The notes beneath the pieces are model-generated. The model had not been told where the DNA came from. It ran no database searches and saw only the letters and a list, made by a program, of their open reading frames with translations. DNA of 35,638 bases from an uncultured Bermanella sp. (GTDB lineage Bacteria > Pseudomonadota > Gammaproteobacteria > Pseudomonadales > Oceanobacteraceae), in the NCBI GenBank assembly GCA_913058575.1, contig CAJXRF010000058.1, positions 1 to 35,638 of the forward strand, given 5' to 3'. The translations under genes were made by a program, and so were the position numbers. How positions within the stretch are numbered: the stretch's first letter is position 1; each line of letters opens with the position of its first letter. This document shows positions 8,004 through 15,716 of the stretch, piece after piece.

Positions 8004-9215
8004 GTGTCTCAATTTACATTAATGACATCAGCCTTGTCGCCTTTTTCACTAAAGATTCAAGCCTGCTTGGCTTATACCGGTCATACAGCTAAAAGCTTGC
8101 CCGGCGAGGGGGGAAAACTTGAAAATACCCTACAAGCCATTAAAGTGGAAATCGCTAAGCGCAAAAAAACCATTTATAAATACCCAAAAATGACCGAGTT
8201 AGACGAATACCCTGGGGTGCCCTACTTAATAGAACCAAGCGGGCGAGTACAATATGACTCTTCGGCTATTTCTCGCTGGCTAGATACTCAAAATAGTCCA
8301 ATACAAGGGCGAAAATTATGGCCCGTAAACCCAGAGCTTCAATTTATCGCTCAACTCATTGATGAAGCAGGCGATGATTTTATGATTCATTTAGCCCATC
8401 ACCTGCGTTGGTTTCATTCGGCGAAAAGTAATGATGCCGGTCAACGCTTGTATACAGAATTTTCACGCTTTCCACTGGTGAGCCTTTTAAAAAAATTCCC
8501 CATAGGCTTTAGCCAACGCCAAGTTCGAAGGTTACCTTACTTATTTAGTATGCCACCTCAAAACACACAACAAAATGTGCCCAGATATTTAACGGCACCT
8601 ATTAAGGCTGGCTGGCCTGAAACCCATACATTGCTGGATCAGTTATGGCATGACTGTATTCGCTCACTAGATGATATTGTACGTCACCAGCCTTATTTAC
8701 TGGGCGACAGTTTCACCATAAGCGATGCCAGTATTTACGGTATGTTTGGCATGTTATTGGACGATCCAGCGGCTGAACAAAACATGCTAAAGCACACCCC
8801 AGCATTACATAAATGGCTATGGAAAATTAAAAACAACCAACATAAAGACGATATGAATGAGAGTGAAAGTAATTTAAGAATTTCCGACAAATTGGTCAAT
8901 TTCTTAGACATCATCATGAATACTTTTGTACCGCTAATGAAACAAAACGAAACGGCCTATAGCCTGTATAAATCACAAGGGCAGACACTCTTTAACGAGG
9001 AAGCATGGCGAAAAGATCAAGCTTTGTTTGAAGGCATTCTCATGGGTCACCCTTTTAAAACGGTAACTAAAACATTCACCGTGCAAGTTTGGCGTGATCT
9101 TAAAGAAAATTGGCAATCTCTCACAGTGAATCAACAAGCCAGCCTTATGGAACGCATCAATGGCTTAGATGAATTTACACAAGATAATAAACAAGACATT
9201 AAGTTGTCAGCTTAA
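8004..9215 (+). CDS. long GST-like protein with C-terminal extension
   Basis: A 403-aa protein. Residues 1-95 form a thioredoxin-like GST N-domain, with SPFSLKIQACLAYTG near the glutathione site and VPYLIEPSGR then DSSAISRWLD as the cis-Pro and GSH-binding segments. The helical GST C-domain contains LLGDSFTISDASIYG (about 233-247). About 125 further residues (280-403) exceed a normal GST (about 200-230 aa). A similar extended layout is seen in the protein at 26035-27315, so the two may be paralogues. The start is GTG with GGAG about 8 nt upstream. It is probably cytosolic. The reaction is unknown; conjugation, isomerisation or reductive cleavage are all possible. Confidence 0.85.
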   Translation: MSQFTLMTSALSPFSLKIQACLAYTGHTAKSLPGEGGKLENTLQAIKVEIAKRKKTIYKYPKMTELDEYPGVPYLIEPSGRVQYDSSAISRWLDTQNSPIQGRKLWPVNPELQFIAQLIDEAGDDFMIHLAHHLRWFHSAKSNDAGQRLYTEFSRFPLVSLLKKFPIGFSQRQVRRLPYLFSMPPQNTQQNVPRYLTAPIKAGWPETHTLLDQLWHDCIRSLDDIVRHQPYLLGDSFTISDASIYGMFGMLLDDPAAEQNMLKHTPALHKWLWKIKNNQHKDDMNESESNLRISDKLVNFLDIIMNTFVPLMKQNETAYSLYKSQGQTLFNEEAWRKDQALFEGILMGHPFKTVTKTFTVQVWRDLKENWQSLTVNQQASLMERINGLDEFTQDNKQDIKLSA

Positions 9216-9225
9216 TCATTGTTAA

Positions 9226-9268
9226 AAATTATATTGAGCCCATGGGGTAAATGGGCTCAATATAATTT
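9226..9268. terminator. bidirectional terminator with 18-bp stem, overlapping a stop codon
   Basis: Arms 9226-9243 and 9251-9268 are perfectly complementary over 18 bp around a 7-nt loop (GGGGTAA). The core TTGAGCCCAT/ATGGGCTCAA has AT-rich flanks that supply T-runs for both strands. The right arm contains the last codons and stop of the minus-strand solute-binding protein gene. Confidence 0.85.
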
Positions 9269-10069
9269 CTTGGCTTTATTCATCATTTCAAGAGATTCCC
9301 GAATCGATTGTAATGTGCCGTCTTCATTCATCTCTTTTAACGCCGCTTCAATCACATTAACAAAAGCCACGTGCTTTTTATGCACATAACAATATAAAGA
9401 AAATGTCGCAAACACTCCTACTTCTTTGATATTGGTATTACTAAAATGCCGTCGATATAGCTGTCGGTTAACTATTCTAGGGCCAGCCAAATAAGCATCG
9501 ATACGCCCCATCTTTAATAAATTAAATGCTTGCATGGGATCTCCCAATGCCATTTTGTATTCATTGGGAAATTTAGCCAGTTCATCCTTAGCTTTTTTAC
9601 TGCCATTTAAGTAACCCACTTTATATTGATGACGCTGTGTTATTTGATACAGATTTTCGAAATGAGTAGCACCATTAATGATTTTTTCTTGATGAGAAAA
9701 TACCACGTGCTGCACCTTAAAAATTGCTTGTTTAATGGGCACAAGGTTGGAATACTCATTTTCTAGATTAACCACCCGCATGGCCACCCCATCGTATTCC
9801 CCCATGTTAGCCCCTGACAAAGCGCGTTGCTTGGGTAAATTTTTAATGACAAATTTTATGTTCGTACGTGCTTGAAGTTTATTAAAAACTTGCTTGGAAT
9901 AGTCATTAAGTGGCCCATCATTTTCAGGGGCCGTTAAGTTAAATGTTGATAAATAAGAATTTTGCTGTGCATAGGCAGGCTGCATACTTAGGCTTAATAA
10001 ATCTAAGAGGTAAAGTGTCAGCAAATAGTTCAAGGCATTCATATTAATACCCAATAGTGTTGAAAGCAT
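9257..10069 (-). CDS. periplasmic solute-binding protein, family 3-like
   Basis: A 270-aa exported protein with an N-terminal hydrophobic segment ending near QPAYAQQ (about 31-37). The rest resembles the SBP_bac_3 (amino-acid/polar solute) fold: TAPENDGPLNDYSKQVFNKL near the start of the mature part, GEYDGVAMRV in lobe 1, and KMGRIDAYLAGPRIV in the hinge region. No ABC permease or ATPase is nearby, so it is an orphan binding protein; such proteins are common in marine Gammaproteobacteria and largely uncharacterised. Its ATG directly follows the tpx stop (TGA-A-ATG), suggesting coupled translation. A second ATG ten codons in is an alternative start. The predicted leader lacks clear basic residues, which is unusual. 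Confidence 0.8.
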   Translation of the reverse strand: MLSTLLGINMNALNYLLTLYLLDLLSLSMQPAYAQQNSYLSTFNLTAPENDGPLNDYSKQVFNKLQARTNIKFVIKNLPKQRALSGANMGEYDGVAMRVVNLENEYSNLVPIKQAIFKVQHVVFSHQEKIINGATHFENLYQITQRHQYKVGYLNGSKKAKDELAKFPNEYKMALGDPMQAFNLLKMGRIDAYLAGPRIVNRQLYRRHFSNTNIKEVGVFATFSLYCYVHKKHVAFVNVIEAALKEMNEDGTLQSIRESLEMMNKAKKLY

Positions 10070-10070
10070 T

Positions 10071-10595
10071 TCAAGTCATAAACGACCGGCTAATATTCGA
10101 TAGTACTTTTAAGGTTTGATTATAATTAACCGCTGTGTTTAACAAATCCCGAACATGCTCGGCATACTGTATTATGCCTTTTTCATCTACGACCAATACA
10201 GCCCGTGACATTAAACCGCGCATGGGGCCTTCGGCTATTTCTACCCCCAGCAAACGCCCAAAATCCCCTCTGAAGGTTGAGAGCAACTGAACATTTTCCA
10301 AACTAAAACTGTCACAAAAGCGCTTTTGAGCAAAGGGTAAATCTGCCGATACGCACACCACTTTCACATGAGGTATTTGCGTGGCCATTTCGTTAAACTT
10401 TTTAACCGAGGCCGAGCAAGTGGGTGTATCGATACTGGGAAAAATATTCAGCACCAATGGTTTATTTTGGTACTCGCTTAATAATACATCCCGAAAGTGA
10501 CTGTCCACCGCGCACCCATTTTCAAGTGTATCGCCTACACTTGGAAAGCCCTCTAACGTGGGGTAGGTTCTGCCATTAATTTCCACTAGCGCCAT
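10071..10595 (-). CDS. tpx: thiol peroxidase Tpx
   Basis: A 174-aa atypical 2-Cys peroxiredoxin that reduces H2O2 and alkyl hydroperoxides using thioredoxin. The signature NIFPSIDTPTC places the peroxidatic Cys at residue 60. The resolving Cys is residue 94 in AQKRFC, and LSTFRG follows as in other Tpx proteins. The length is close to the family norm. It lies between two solute-binding protein genes on the same strand: 1 bp before the downstream one and 27 bp after the upstream one. This implies cotranscription, although no functional link between peroxidase and binding proteins is known to me. Confidence 0.93.
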   Translation of the reverse strand: MALVEINGRTYPTLEGFPSVGDTLENGCAVDSHFRDVLLSEYQNKPLVLNIFPSIDTPTCSASVKKFNEMATQIPHVKVVCVSADLPFAQKRFCDSFSLENVQLLSTFRGDFGRLLGVEIAEGPMRGLMSRAVLVVDEKGIIQYAEHVRDLLNTAVNYNQTLKVLSNISRSFMT

Positions 10596-10622
10596 AGAAC
10601 ACGTCCTATTCGTTTATTCACT

Positions 10623-11348
10623 CTAAGGCATCAAGCCATGTTGTATTTTTAATTTTTTAACCCAAGCGCGATTGTCTTTAAGGAATTCATTAAATTGAAG
10701 GATTACTTCGGGTTTAGAAATGCTAGACAAACTAAAATCAGTTTCTTGGTAATCCAAGGTATTATCAAACACCACAAAATTGGCAGCGTATTTCGAGCCT
10801 TTTAAAAAATGTCGTGTTACGAAAATATTGGAATATATGCCATCAATTAAGTCCTCTTTGATAAGCTTAATCAAACCGGCAATGTTTTCATGCTCGTGAC
10901 GGGTAATGGTGCCCTTATTTATTTGCTCAGTAAAAGCACTGCGCGTGAACCCCATAATCGTGCCTAGGCGTTTTAGCTGAAATTTACCACGCTTGTTGGG
11001 CAATACCATTACCCCATCAATAGACGTCAGTGCCGCTGCACTGTAGGTAATATCTAAGCCCTTTTTAAAATCCATGGCCCAATTAGGATTATCAGGAAAT
11101 TTAAAATCCACTTTTGCTGACTTAAATGCACCAAATAGACTTTTAACACTAAAATATTTGAACATTAAAGTGTGATTATATTGCTTAGCAAAGGCGTCTA
11201 ACAGATCACGTGAATACCCCACATAGTGATCATTCTTCACCGCAGAAATAGGAGAGTAGTCAAATTGCTCGACCCCTATTAATAACTCTTTCGCTATAAC
11301 AGTTGGGCTCAATATAATCATTAAACCAATTGCCCATAGAGATTTCAT
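10623..11348 (-). CDS. periplasmic solute-binding protein, family 3-like
   Basis: A 241-aa exported protein. The signal peptide MKSLWAIGLMIILSPTVIAK is followed by a mature SBP_bac_3-like fold: LLIGVEQFDYSPIS, GYSRDLLDAFAKQYN, and a second lobe with KLIKEDLIDGIYSN. I chose the ATG at 11348, because AAAGGTGA lies about 5 nt upstream of it. The in-frame GTG at 11357 falls inside that ribosome site and would add three residues before the signal peptide. It is first in an operon with tpx and a second, only distantly similar binding protein. No transporter partners are present. The ligand is unknown. Confidence 0.82.
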   Translation of the reverse strand: MKSLWAIGLMIILSPTVIAKELLIGVEQFDYSPISAVKNDHYVGYSRDLLDAFAKQYNHTLMFKYFSVKSLFGAFKSAKVDFKFPDNPNWAMDFKKGLDITYSAAALTSIDGVMVLPNKRGKFQLKRLGTIMGFTRSAFTEQINKGTITRHEHENIAGLIKLIKEDLIDGIYSNIFVTRHFLKGSKYAANFVVFDNTLDYQETDFSLSSISKPEVILQFNEFLKDNRAWVKKLKIQHGLMP

Positions 11349-11676
11349 GTTGGTCACCTTTGATTAACCTGCTAACTTTATCCATCCCTCTTTAGTTATA
11401 GTACATATGGCTTTTTACGGTTTTTTACCCCCAAAACGCAGCCGACTTTTCATGTGACTAACAGCCAAAAAACTTAGCTATGACAGACAGAGCCTCTTTA
11501 TAAGTATCCGCACTAACAGTATTCATGCACATAACGATTCACCATTTTGTTTGCATTTTTAAGCATAGCTAAAAACCCTACTGACACTGGTTGTCACTAG
11601 ATGAGCATAAAGTTAAGGGGTCGGGCAATTTGTTGTTTTGAAAAAGCCCAAGGTTCACAAGAAAAGGAAAATCATT
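11349..11676. other. 328-bp divergent intergenic region
   Basis: This region holds the upstream sequences of the solute-binding protein operon (-) and the ABM-fold gene (+). A short inverted repeat, TGACA-N5-TGTCA, lies at 11582-11596, about 80 bp before the ABM gene, and could be an operator. I see no convincing small gene or RNA. Confidence 0.4.
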
Positions 11677-12000
11677 ATGTCAGCCACAATCGAAATGGTG
11701 TCGTTTAAATTAGCTTCAGGCAGCCACGAACAAGCCTTCTTAGAAACAAACACAGCAGTGGAAAACTGGGTCGTTAAACAACCGGGGTTTCAATACCGTG
11801 CATTAACCAAGCAAGCCGATGGCACCTGGATAGATTTGGTATTCTGGGAATCTTTAGAAACCGCTCAACAAGCAGGCAATGCTTTTATGGCCGCTCAAGA
11901 GCCTAAAGCGATGCTGGCGTTTATCGATAAAGAGACTGTAAACATGCAGCATTTACCAGTATTAGCAGCACGCCCATGCGAGCAATTAGAAAGCGCGTAG
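11677..12000 (+). CDS. ABM-like dimeric alpha+beta barrel protein
   Basis: A 107-aa protein resembling antibiotic-biosynthesis-monooxygenase/dimeric alpha-beta barrel proteins: IEMVSFKLASGSHEQAFLE, then QPGFQYRALTKQADGTWIDLVFWESLE, then helical NAFMAAQEP. Some family members are small cofactor-free monooxygenases and others have no known activity. The start is ATG 11677, with AAAAGGA about 9 nt upstream; an in-frame TTG 13 codons earlier lacks a ribosome site and adds a lysine-rich tail foreign to the family. A YafY/WYL-type regulator follows 125 bp downstream, probably its regulator or partner. Confidence 0.85.
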   Translation: MSATIEMVSFKLASGSHEQAFLETNTAVENWVVKQPGFQYRALTKQADGTWIDLVFWESLETAQQAGNAFMAAQEPKAMLAFIDKETVNMQHLPVLAARPCEQLESA

Positions 12001-12125
12001 CCTGCGTTTAATTAGTGGGCGTAACCTTGGGGCGCTGATATGATGTTAAAACATGCCAGTAGCCCTATTTCACACAACCCCCATTTTACCATGGGCCCGT
12101 GAAATCCAATAGATGAATACCCGTT

Positions 12126-12806
12126 ATGCATAAGTCAGAGCGCCTCTTTCAATTGGTCAATTTATTACGGGGGCGGCGCATGGCCATTACCGCCGAGCAA
12201 CTGGCCCAAGTGCTCGAAGTCACCACCCGCACCATTTATCGTGACATTCAAACACTGCAACAAACCGGTATCCCTGTTGATGGCGAAGCTGGCATAGGTT
12301 ACCGCTTGGCGCCAGGCTATCAATTGCCACCCTTGATGTTTGATTTTGAAGAACTGCAAGCCTTATTGCTGGGCAGCTCCATGGTACAAGCCTGGACCGA
12401 CCCCGATTTAGCAAAAGCGGCGGCTAAGGCTGAATCTAAAATTCGCGCCATATTACCCGAACCGCTTTTACAAAAAGCCGACCAACAGCCCTATCAGGTA
12501 CCCAAGTTTGAAAAACACGATAACGTGCGCAACACCCATGGCATATTAAGAAAGGCCTGCGAGCAATATTTAAAAATCACCATGGATTACCAAGATGCTC
12601 AGCAAAGCTCGACCTTACGGACCGTTTGGCCACTAGGGTTAATCTTTTGGGGAGAGCGTTGGACCTTACTGGCATGGTGTGAGTTAAGAGATGACTTCCG
12701 GCATTTTCGCCTAGATAGGATGATTAAAATTCAACCAACGTCAAAGCCTTTCGAGCAAATCCCTGAACGCAGCCTTAAGTACTTCTTAGACAACCGCCTG
12801 TATTAA
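12126..12806 (+). CDS. YafY-family HTH/WYL transcriptional regulator
   Basis: A 226-aa regulator. A DeoR-like HTH is at about 5-60 (ITAEQLAQVLEVTTRTIYRDIQTLQQTGIPV), with the GIGYRLAPGYQLPPLMF linker diagnostic of YafY-like proteins. The C-terminal WYL-type domain contains ERWTLLAWCELRDDFRHFRL, which takes the place of the WYL segment. Such domains bind ligands or nucleic acid. The length is normal. It probably controls its own operon or the preceding ABM-like gene. The Shine-Dalgarno is weak. Gene symbol is left empty, since several paralogues usually exist per genome. Confidence 0.88.
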   Translation: MHKSERLFQLVNLLRGRRMAITAEQLAQVLEVTTRTIYRDIQTLQQTGIPVDGEAGIGYRLAPGYQLPPLMFDFEELQALLLGSSMVQAWTDPDLAKAAAKAESKIRAILPEPLLQKADQQPYQVPKFEKHDNVRNTHGILRKACEQYLKITMDYQDAQQSSTLRTVWPLGLIFWGERWTLLAWCELRDDFRHFRLDRMIKIQPTSKPFEQIPERSLKYFLDNRLY

Positions 12807-13024
12807 CCCCTCTTACAAGCATCAATGTCTTGCCTGACGCTCAGAAGCCGTGATATTAGCCCTCGTTTGCTCTACAATGGCGCTCAAACTTTATCCACCA
12901 TCTAGATTGCGCTTAATTTCAGGTTTTATCTCTATAAAAACACGGCCTAGTGATGCCGGTTCCTGTTCAGTCTTTAGCCAATCCGTTTAACCTACACAAA
13001 TTTATACTTTAAAGGGCTTCAAAC

Positions 13025-13366
13025 ATGTCAAAATTTTTCTACAAAGGCGGCCTAATGAAAAAACCAGAGCACAGCAGTGCTGGTTTTTCAGTGAATAGCG
13101 TCGTGCGTTTAGGCACAGAAAAAGCACCTGCCAAGCTTACTGTGCAAACGGAAGCCCGCAAGCTTGAACTGCAAGCCATACTAGATGAAAGCAACTGGGT
13201 TGCGGTCATTGATGTAGACAGCGATCAAGCTGAAAACATTCAAGACCTTGAGATTTTACAAGGTAAAAAAGCCACCGAAGCAGCCGTAAGCACTAAGCAA
13301 GCTAGCCGTAACGATCCCTGCCCTTGTGGCAGTGGCAAAAAATACAAGAAATGCTGCGCAGCTTAA
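13025..13366 (+). CDS. SEC-C metal-binding motif protein, PBPRA1643-type
   Basis: A 113-aa protein. The C-terminus carries a SecA-type zinc-binding SEC-C motif, [13 protein letters not shown] (about 99-111). The rest matches my memory of the small SWIM/SEC-C PBPRA1643 family, beginning [13 protein letters not shown] motifs bind zinc and contact ribosomes or SecB in other proteins, but the role of this family is unknown. It is monocistronic: 218 bp of empty sequence lies upstream and a terminator sits about 30 bp after the stop. Confidence 0.88.
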   Translation: MSKFFYKGGLMKKPEHSSAGFSVNSVVRLGTEKAPAKLTVQTEARKLELQAILDESNWVAVIDVDSDQAENIQDLEILQGKKATEAAVSTKQASRNDPCPCGSGKKYKKCCAA

Positions 13367-13396
13367 TCTCTTTAAGCCAAACAGACATACAAGATT

Positions 13397-13419
13397 AGGC
13401 AGCCTCGGCTGCCTTTTTT
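13397..13419 (+). terminator. rho-independent terminator after SEC-C gene
   Basis: AGGCAGCC pairs with GGCTGCCT around a minimal loop, followed by T6. It lies just downstream of the SEC-C protein gene. Confidence 0.88.
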
Positions 13420-13658
13420 GTGCCCGTTAAAAACCTTTCATCAAGCCATGCTATAAATGGCTAGTCACGCTATATCACACAACCCGCTTCATCCATGTAT
13501 TGGCCTTTGTGGAAAAACAAGTTGTGAATAACTCTCTTTTATTTATATTTATGAAAAGCTTTTACTTAACCCTTCAATTTGATTGTTATGGCGTAGCGAT
13601 TGGAATAATTTATCACTTAAATAAGAAAAAGGAGCAGCAAGACCTGCCTTAAACAAAT

Positions 13659-14096
13659 ATGAATACACAATCTCATTTAAATTTTATGAAGCAGGCTTTT
13701 GATGAGTCTAAAAAAGCCCTACCAATTTGCCTTCCTAACCCACCTGTAGGTTGCGTGTTAGTTCAAGATGGCAAGGTAGTCGCTTCAGGTTACACTCAAG
13801 CGCCAGGGCACCATCATGCCGAGGCCAGTGCACTTCAATCTTTGCAAGGGTCACTTTCAGATGTGACTGCCTATGTCACACTGGAGCCTTGTTCATTTAA
13901 AGGACGAACACCGTCTTGTGCGAATACAATTATTGAGCGAGGCATTAAAACTGTATTCGTTGCCATTAAAGATCCCGACCCAAGAAACAATGGCAAAGGA
14001 ATTAAAATGCTGCACGATTCAGGCGTTAACGTTTTAACAGGCCTATTAGCAGATTCAGTACTTGAATTTCTAACGCCATATTTGAATAATAATTAA
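13659..14096 (+). CDS. stand-alone RibD-type cytidine/pyrimidine deaminase domain protein
   Basis: A 145-aa zinc deaminase resembling only the N-terminal half of RibD. The zinc site is HAE (53-55) with PC...C (Cys78 and Cys87 in LEPCSFKGRTPSC). NPPVGCVLV and KDPDPRNNGKG are also typical of RibD. The reductase half (about 200 aa) is absent and the frame ends cleanly, so this is a natural single-domain protein rather than a truncated gene. It could deaminate the riboflavin pathway pyrimidine or a different heterocycle. No riboflavin genes are nearby. AAAAGGAGCAGC lies about 20 nt before the ATG, farther than usual. Confidence 0.87.
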   Translation: MNTQSHLNFMKQAFDESKKALPICLPNPPVGCVLVQDGKVVASGYTQAPGHHHAEASALQSLQGSLSDVTAYVTLEPCSFKGRTPSCANTIIERGIKTVFVAIKDPDPRNNGKGIKMLHDSGVNVLTGLLADSVLEFLTPYLNNN

Positions 14097-14163
14097 CGGT
14101 AGCTTTGATATCATTAGGAGTTATATAAAGCATTCGCCAACACTTAACTTATAGGGAAATGAA

Positions 14164-14379
14164 ATGGCCATCATAGAAGATAGCGACACGCGTTACTTTA
14201 TAGAAATAGAATTAGCCTCATTAAAAATAGTAAGAGTGGCAATTGATGACAAGCAAAACCTAGATAAAGGCCAACAAACCAACCCGCTGATTCATCGGCT
14301 ATTCATAACCCAAGGCCAATATCACAAGTTTGTACAGCGCTGCCATAGTGAACTTCAGCCTGTTTTAAAGGCCCAATAG
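14164..14379 (+). CDS. small conserved-looking hypothetical protein
   Basis: A 71-aa soluble protein of unknown family. There is no signal peptide or membrane segment. The N-terminal half (DSDTRYFIEIELASLKIVRVAI) predicts as beta strands, and the C-terminal half (ITQGQYHKFVQRCHSEL) as a helix. The ATG is preceded by TAGGGAAATGAA, a plausible ribosome site. It sits 67 bp after the deaminase and 27 bp before the His-rich protein, so it may be cotranscribed with either. Confidence 0.65.
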   Translation: MAIIEDSDTRYFIEIELASLKIVRVAIDDKQNLDKGQQTNPLIHRLFITQGQYHKFVQRCHSELQPVLKAQ

Positions 14380-14406
14380 CCATCCACACACCATATTAGG
14401 AAAATC

Positions 14407-14823
14407 ATGAGACAGTTATTAATAGCATTACTAATTTTAAGCGCTACACAACTGGCACACAGTGCAAATAATTCAGCACACGGCAAACATGCTCATGAAC
14501 ACAGTGAAGTTCATGAGCATAGAGAACTCTCTTTAAATCATGGGGAAAAATGGCAAATGGATGCTCACACTAGGGCAATGTTTGTATCCATGAGTGAACG
14601 ACTTCATGCAGGTGGAGACCTTAAAGAAATGGGTAAAAAACTAAATGAAGATGTTCATAAGTTAATAGAAGGTTGCACCATGACAGGATCTGCACATGAT
14701 CAACTGCATTTATTTTTATCCCCCTATATTCCTGCGGTTCATGAGTTATCACACGAAGGGACAGAAAAAGCCCTTGAAAAAGTAAAACATAAACTTCACG
14801 GCTATCAGAGTTACTTTGAATAG
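14407..14823 (+). CDS. secreted histidine-rich protein
   Basis: A 138-aa protein with a signal peptide of about 19-20 residues (MRQLLIALLILSATQLAHS). A histidine cluster, HGKHAHEHSEVHEH (about 25-38), follows, then a mostly helical body with one cysteine (about residue 90, EGCTMTGSAHDQLH). The His-rich segment suggests zinc, copper or nickel binding in the periplasm. I do not recognise the family well enough to name it. The start has AGGAAAATC upstream. A hairpin terminator follows at 14865-14901. Confidence 0.75.
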   Translation: MRQLLIALLILSATQLAHSANNSAHGKHAHEHSEVHEHRELSLNHGEKWQMDAHTRAMFVSMSERLHAGGDLKEMGKKLNEDVHKLIEGCTMTGSAHDQLHLFLSPYIPAVHELSHEGTEKALEKVKHKLHGYQSYFE

Positions 14824-14864
14824 TGCAGGAGTAGGCAAAAATATTTTTCTAGGTTTTAAAGAAG

Positions 14865-14905
14865 CTCCCTTTATCGGTTTTGTTTAAATTGATGAAGGGA
14901 GTTTT
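14865..14905 (+). terminator. probable rho-independent terminator
   Basis: CTCCCTTTATC (14865-14875) pairs with GATGAAGGGAG (14891-14901), 11 bp with one G-U, followed by TTTTGCTTT. The loop is 15 nt. It is placed after the His-rich protein gene. Confidence 0.6.
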
Positions 14906-14998
14906 GCTTTAAGGGTTAATCATTTCTTCTCAAGCTGGCAAGTTTTAACTGGCTAAACACTCTTCAGTATTCAAACGCTTCCCACGATCACATATTCA

Positions 14999-15514
14999 CT
15001 AAGGGGTTTTATCAGAAAATTCTGGTCTTGAGGGGCTTTCGTTAGCGCGGTCCAAAGTACCCACATCTAATACCGGTGCCGCGTCGATATGCTGGGCATC
15101 CATCATTTGTGCAACTCTTTGCAAGGACGAAATTATGGAAGTTTGCTCCCACTCATGTAAATCACTGAATTGGCGAACAAAGGACTCTTGTAAAGGAGTG
15201 GGTGCACTCTTAATAGCCTTAACACCATTCTCAATAAGCTGCACATACACCTTACGCTTATCTGACTGGCTACGTTCACGCTGAACCATGCCTTTTCTTT
15301 CAAGTCGATCAACTATAGATGTAACCGTTGCCTGACTAAGGTTTACTTTCCCCGCTAACTCACCCACCGGCAATTCGCCAAAATCACGCAGGCTTTGCAA
15401 CACCAATAGCTGTGGCGCCGTCAGGCCCACTGTTTTACTAAGATATTTAGAATGAAGGTCGGTGGCACGAATGACACGTCTCAGGGCAATCAGTACATCG
15501 TCGGTTCGATCCAT
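14999..15514 (-). CDS. ectR: MarR-family regulator of ectoine biosynthesis, EctR
   Basis: A 171-aa winged-helix MarR protein. The recognition region is VGELAGKVNLSQATVTSIVDRLERKGMVQRERSQSDKRKVYV (about 49-90). The N-terminal helix ALRRVIRATDLHSKYL matches EctR proteins. It is divergent from ectABC, the arrangement described for EctR1 of methylotrophic halophiles, where it represses ect transcription. The C-terminal 25 residues are polar and probably disordered. Two operator-like pseudopalindromes lie in the ectR-ectA gap, one over each predicted promoter, which supports both repression of ectABC and autoregulation. Confidence 0.9.
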   Translation of the reverse strand: MDRTDDVLIALRRVIRATDLHSKYLSKTVGLTAPQLLVLQSLRDFGELPVGELAGKVNLSQATVTSIVDRLERKGMVQRERSQSDKRKVYVQLIENGVKAIKSAPTPLQESFVRQFSDLHEWEQTSIISSLQRVAQMMDAQHIDAAPVLDVGTLDRANESPSRPEFSDKTP

Positions 15515-15678
15515 GAGAAGTCTCGTCGGTCATGTGAATAGAAGCTGTTGGCTTGGCATCATACCACAGAGCCCCTATCGGGCGCAGATCCGTATTCACT
15601 AAGGGTATGACCATTTTAACTCAAGTAAGCGCCGCCTCAGGCCCTCACCAATACAGCTGGTCATAATACAGCCAAGAT

Positions 15679-15710
15679 TGGCGTTTAAATATTACATAGT
15701 GTACTATGCA
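15679..15710 (+). promoter_or_regulatory. ectA promoter overlapped by EctR operator 1
   Basis: A sigma-70-like pair TTGGCG (15679-15684) and TACTAT (15702-15707) with 17-bp spacing points toward ectA. The -10 lies in the pseudopalindrome TACATAGT-GT-ACTATGCA (15693-15710). As I recall, the site reported for EctR1 of Methylomicrobium alcaliphilum is TATTTAGT-GT-ACTATATA, also over the -10 of ectAp1. The 8-2-8 layout and the AGT-GT-ACTAT core are shared. Confidence 0.7.
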
Positions 15711-15716
15711 AAAATA

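Noticed and set aside
11638-11676. TTG start adding 13 residues to the ABM-like protein
   Set aside because: There is no ribosome site, and the extra residues are lysine-rich and unlike the family. The ATG at 11677 has AAAAGGA.
13523-13531. DnaA-box-like TGTGAATAA suggesting a replication origin
   Set aside because: There is a single copy with no cluster of boxes, no AT-rich unwinding block and no dnaA/dnaN/gidA genes nearby.
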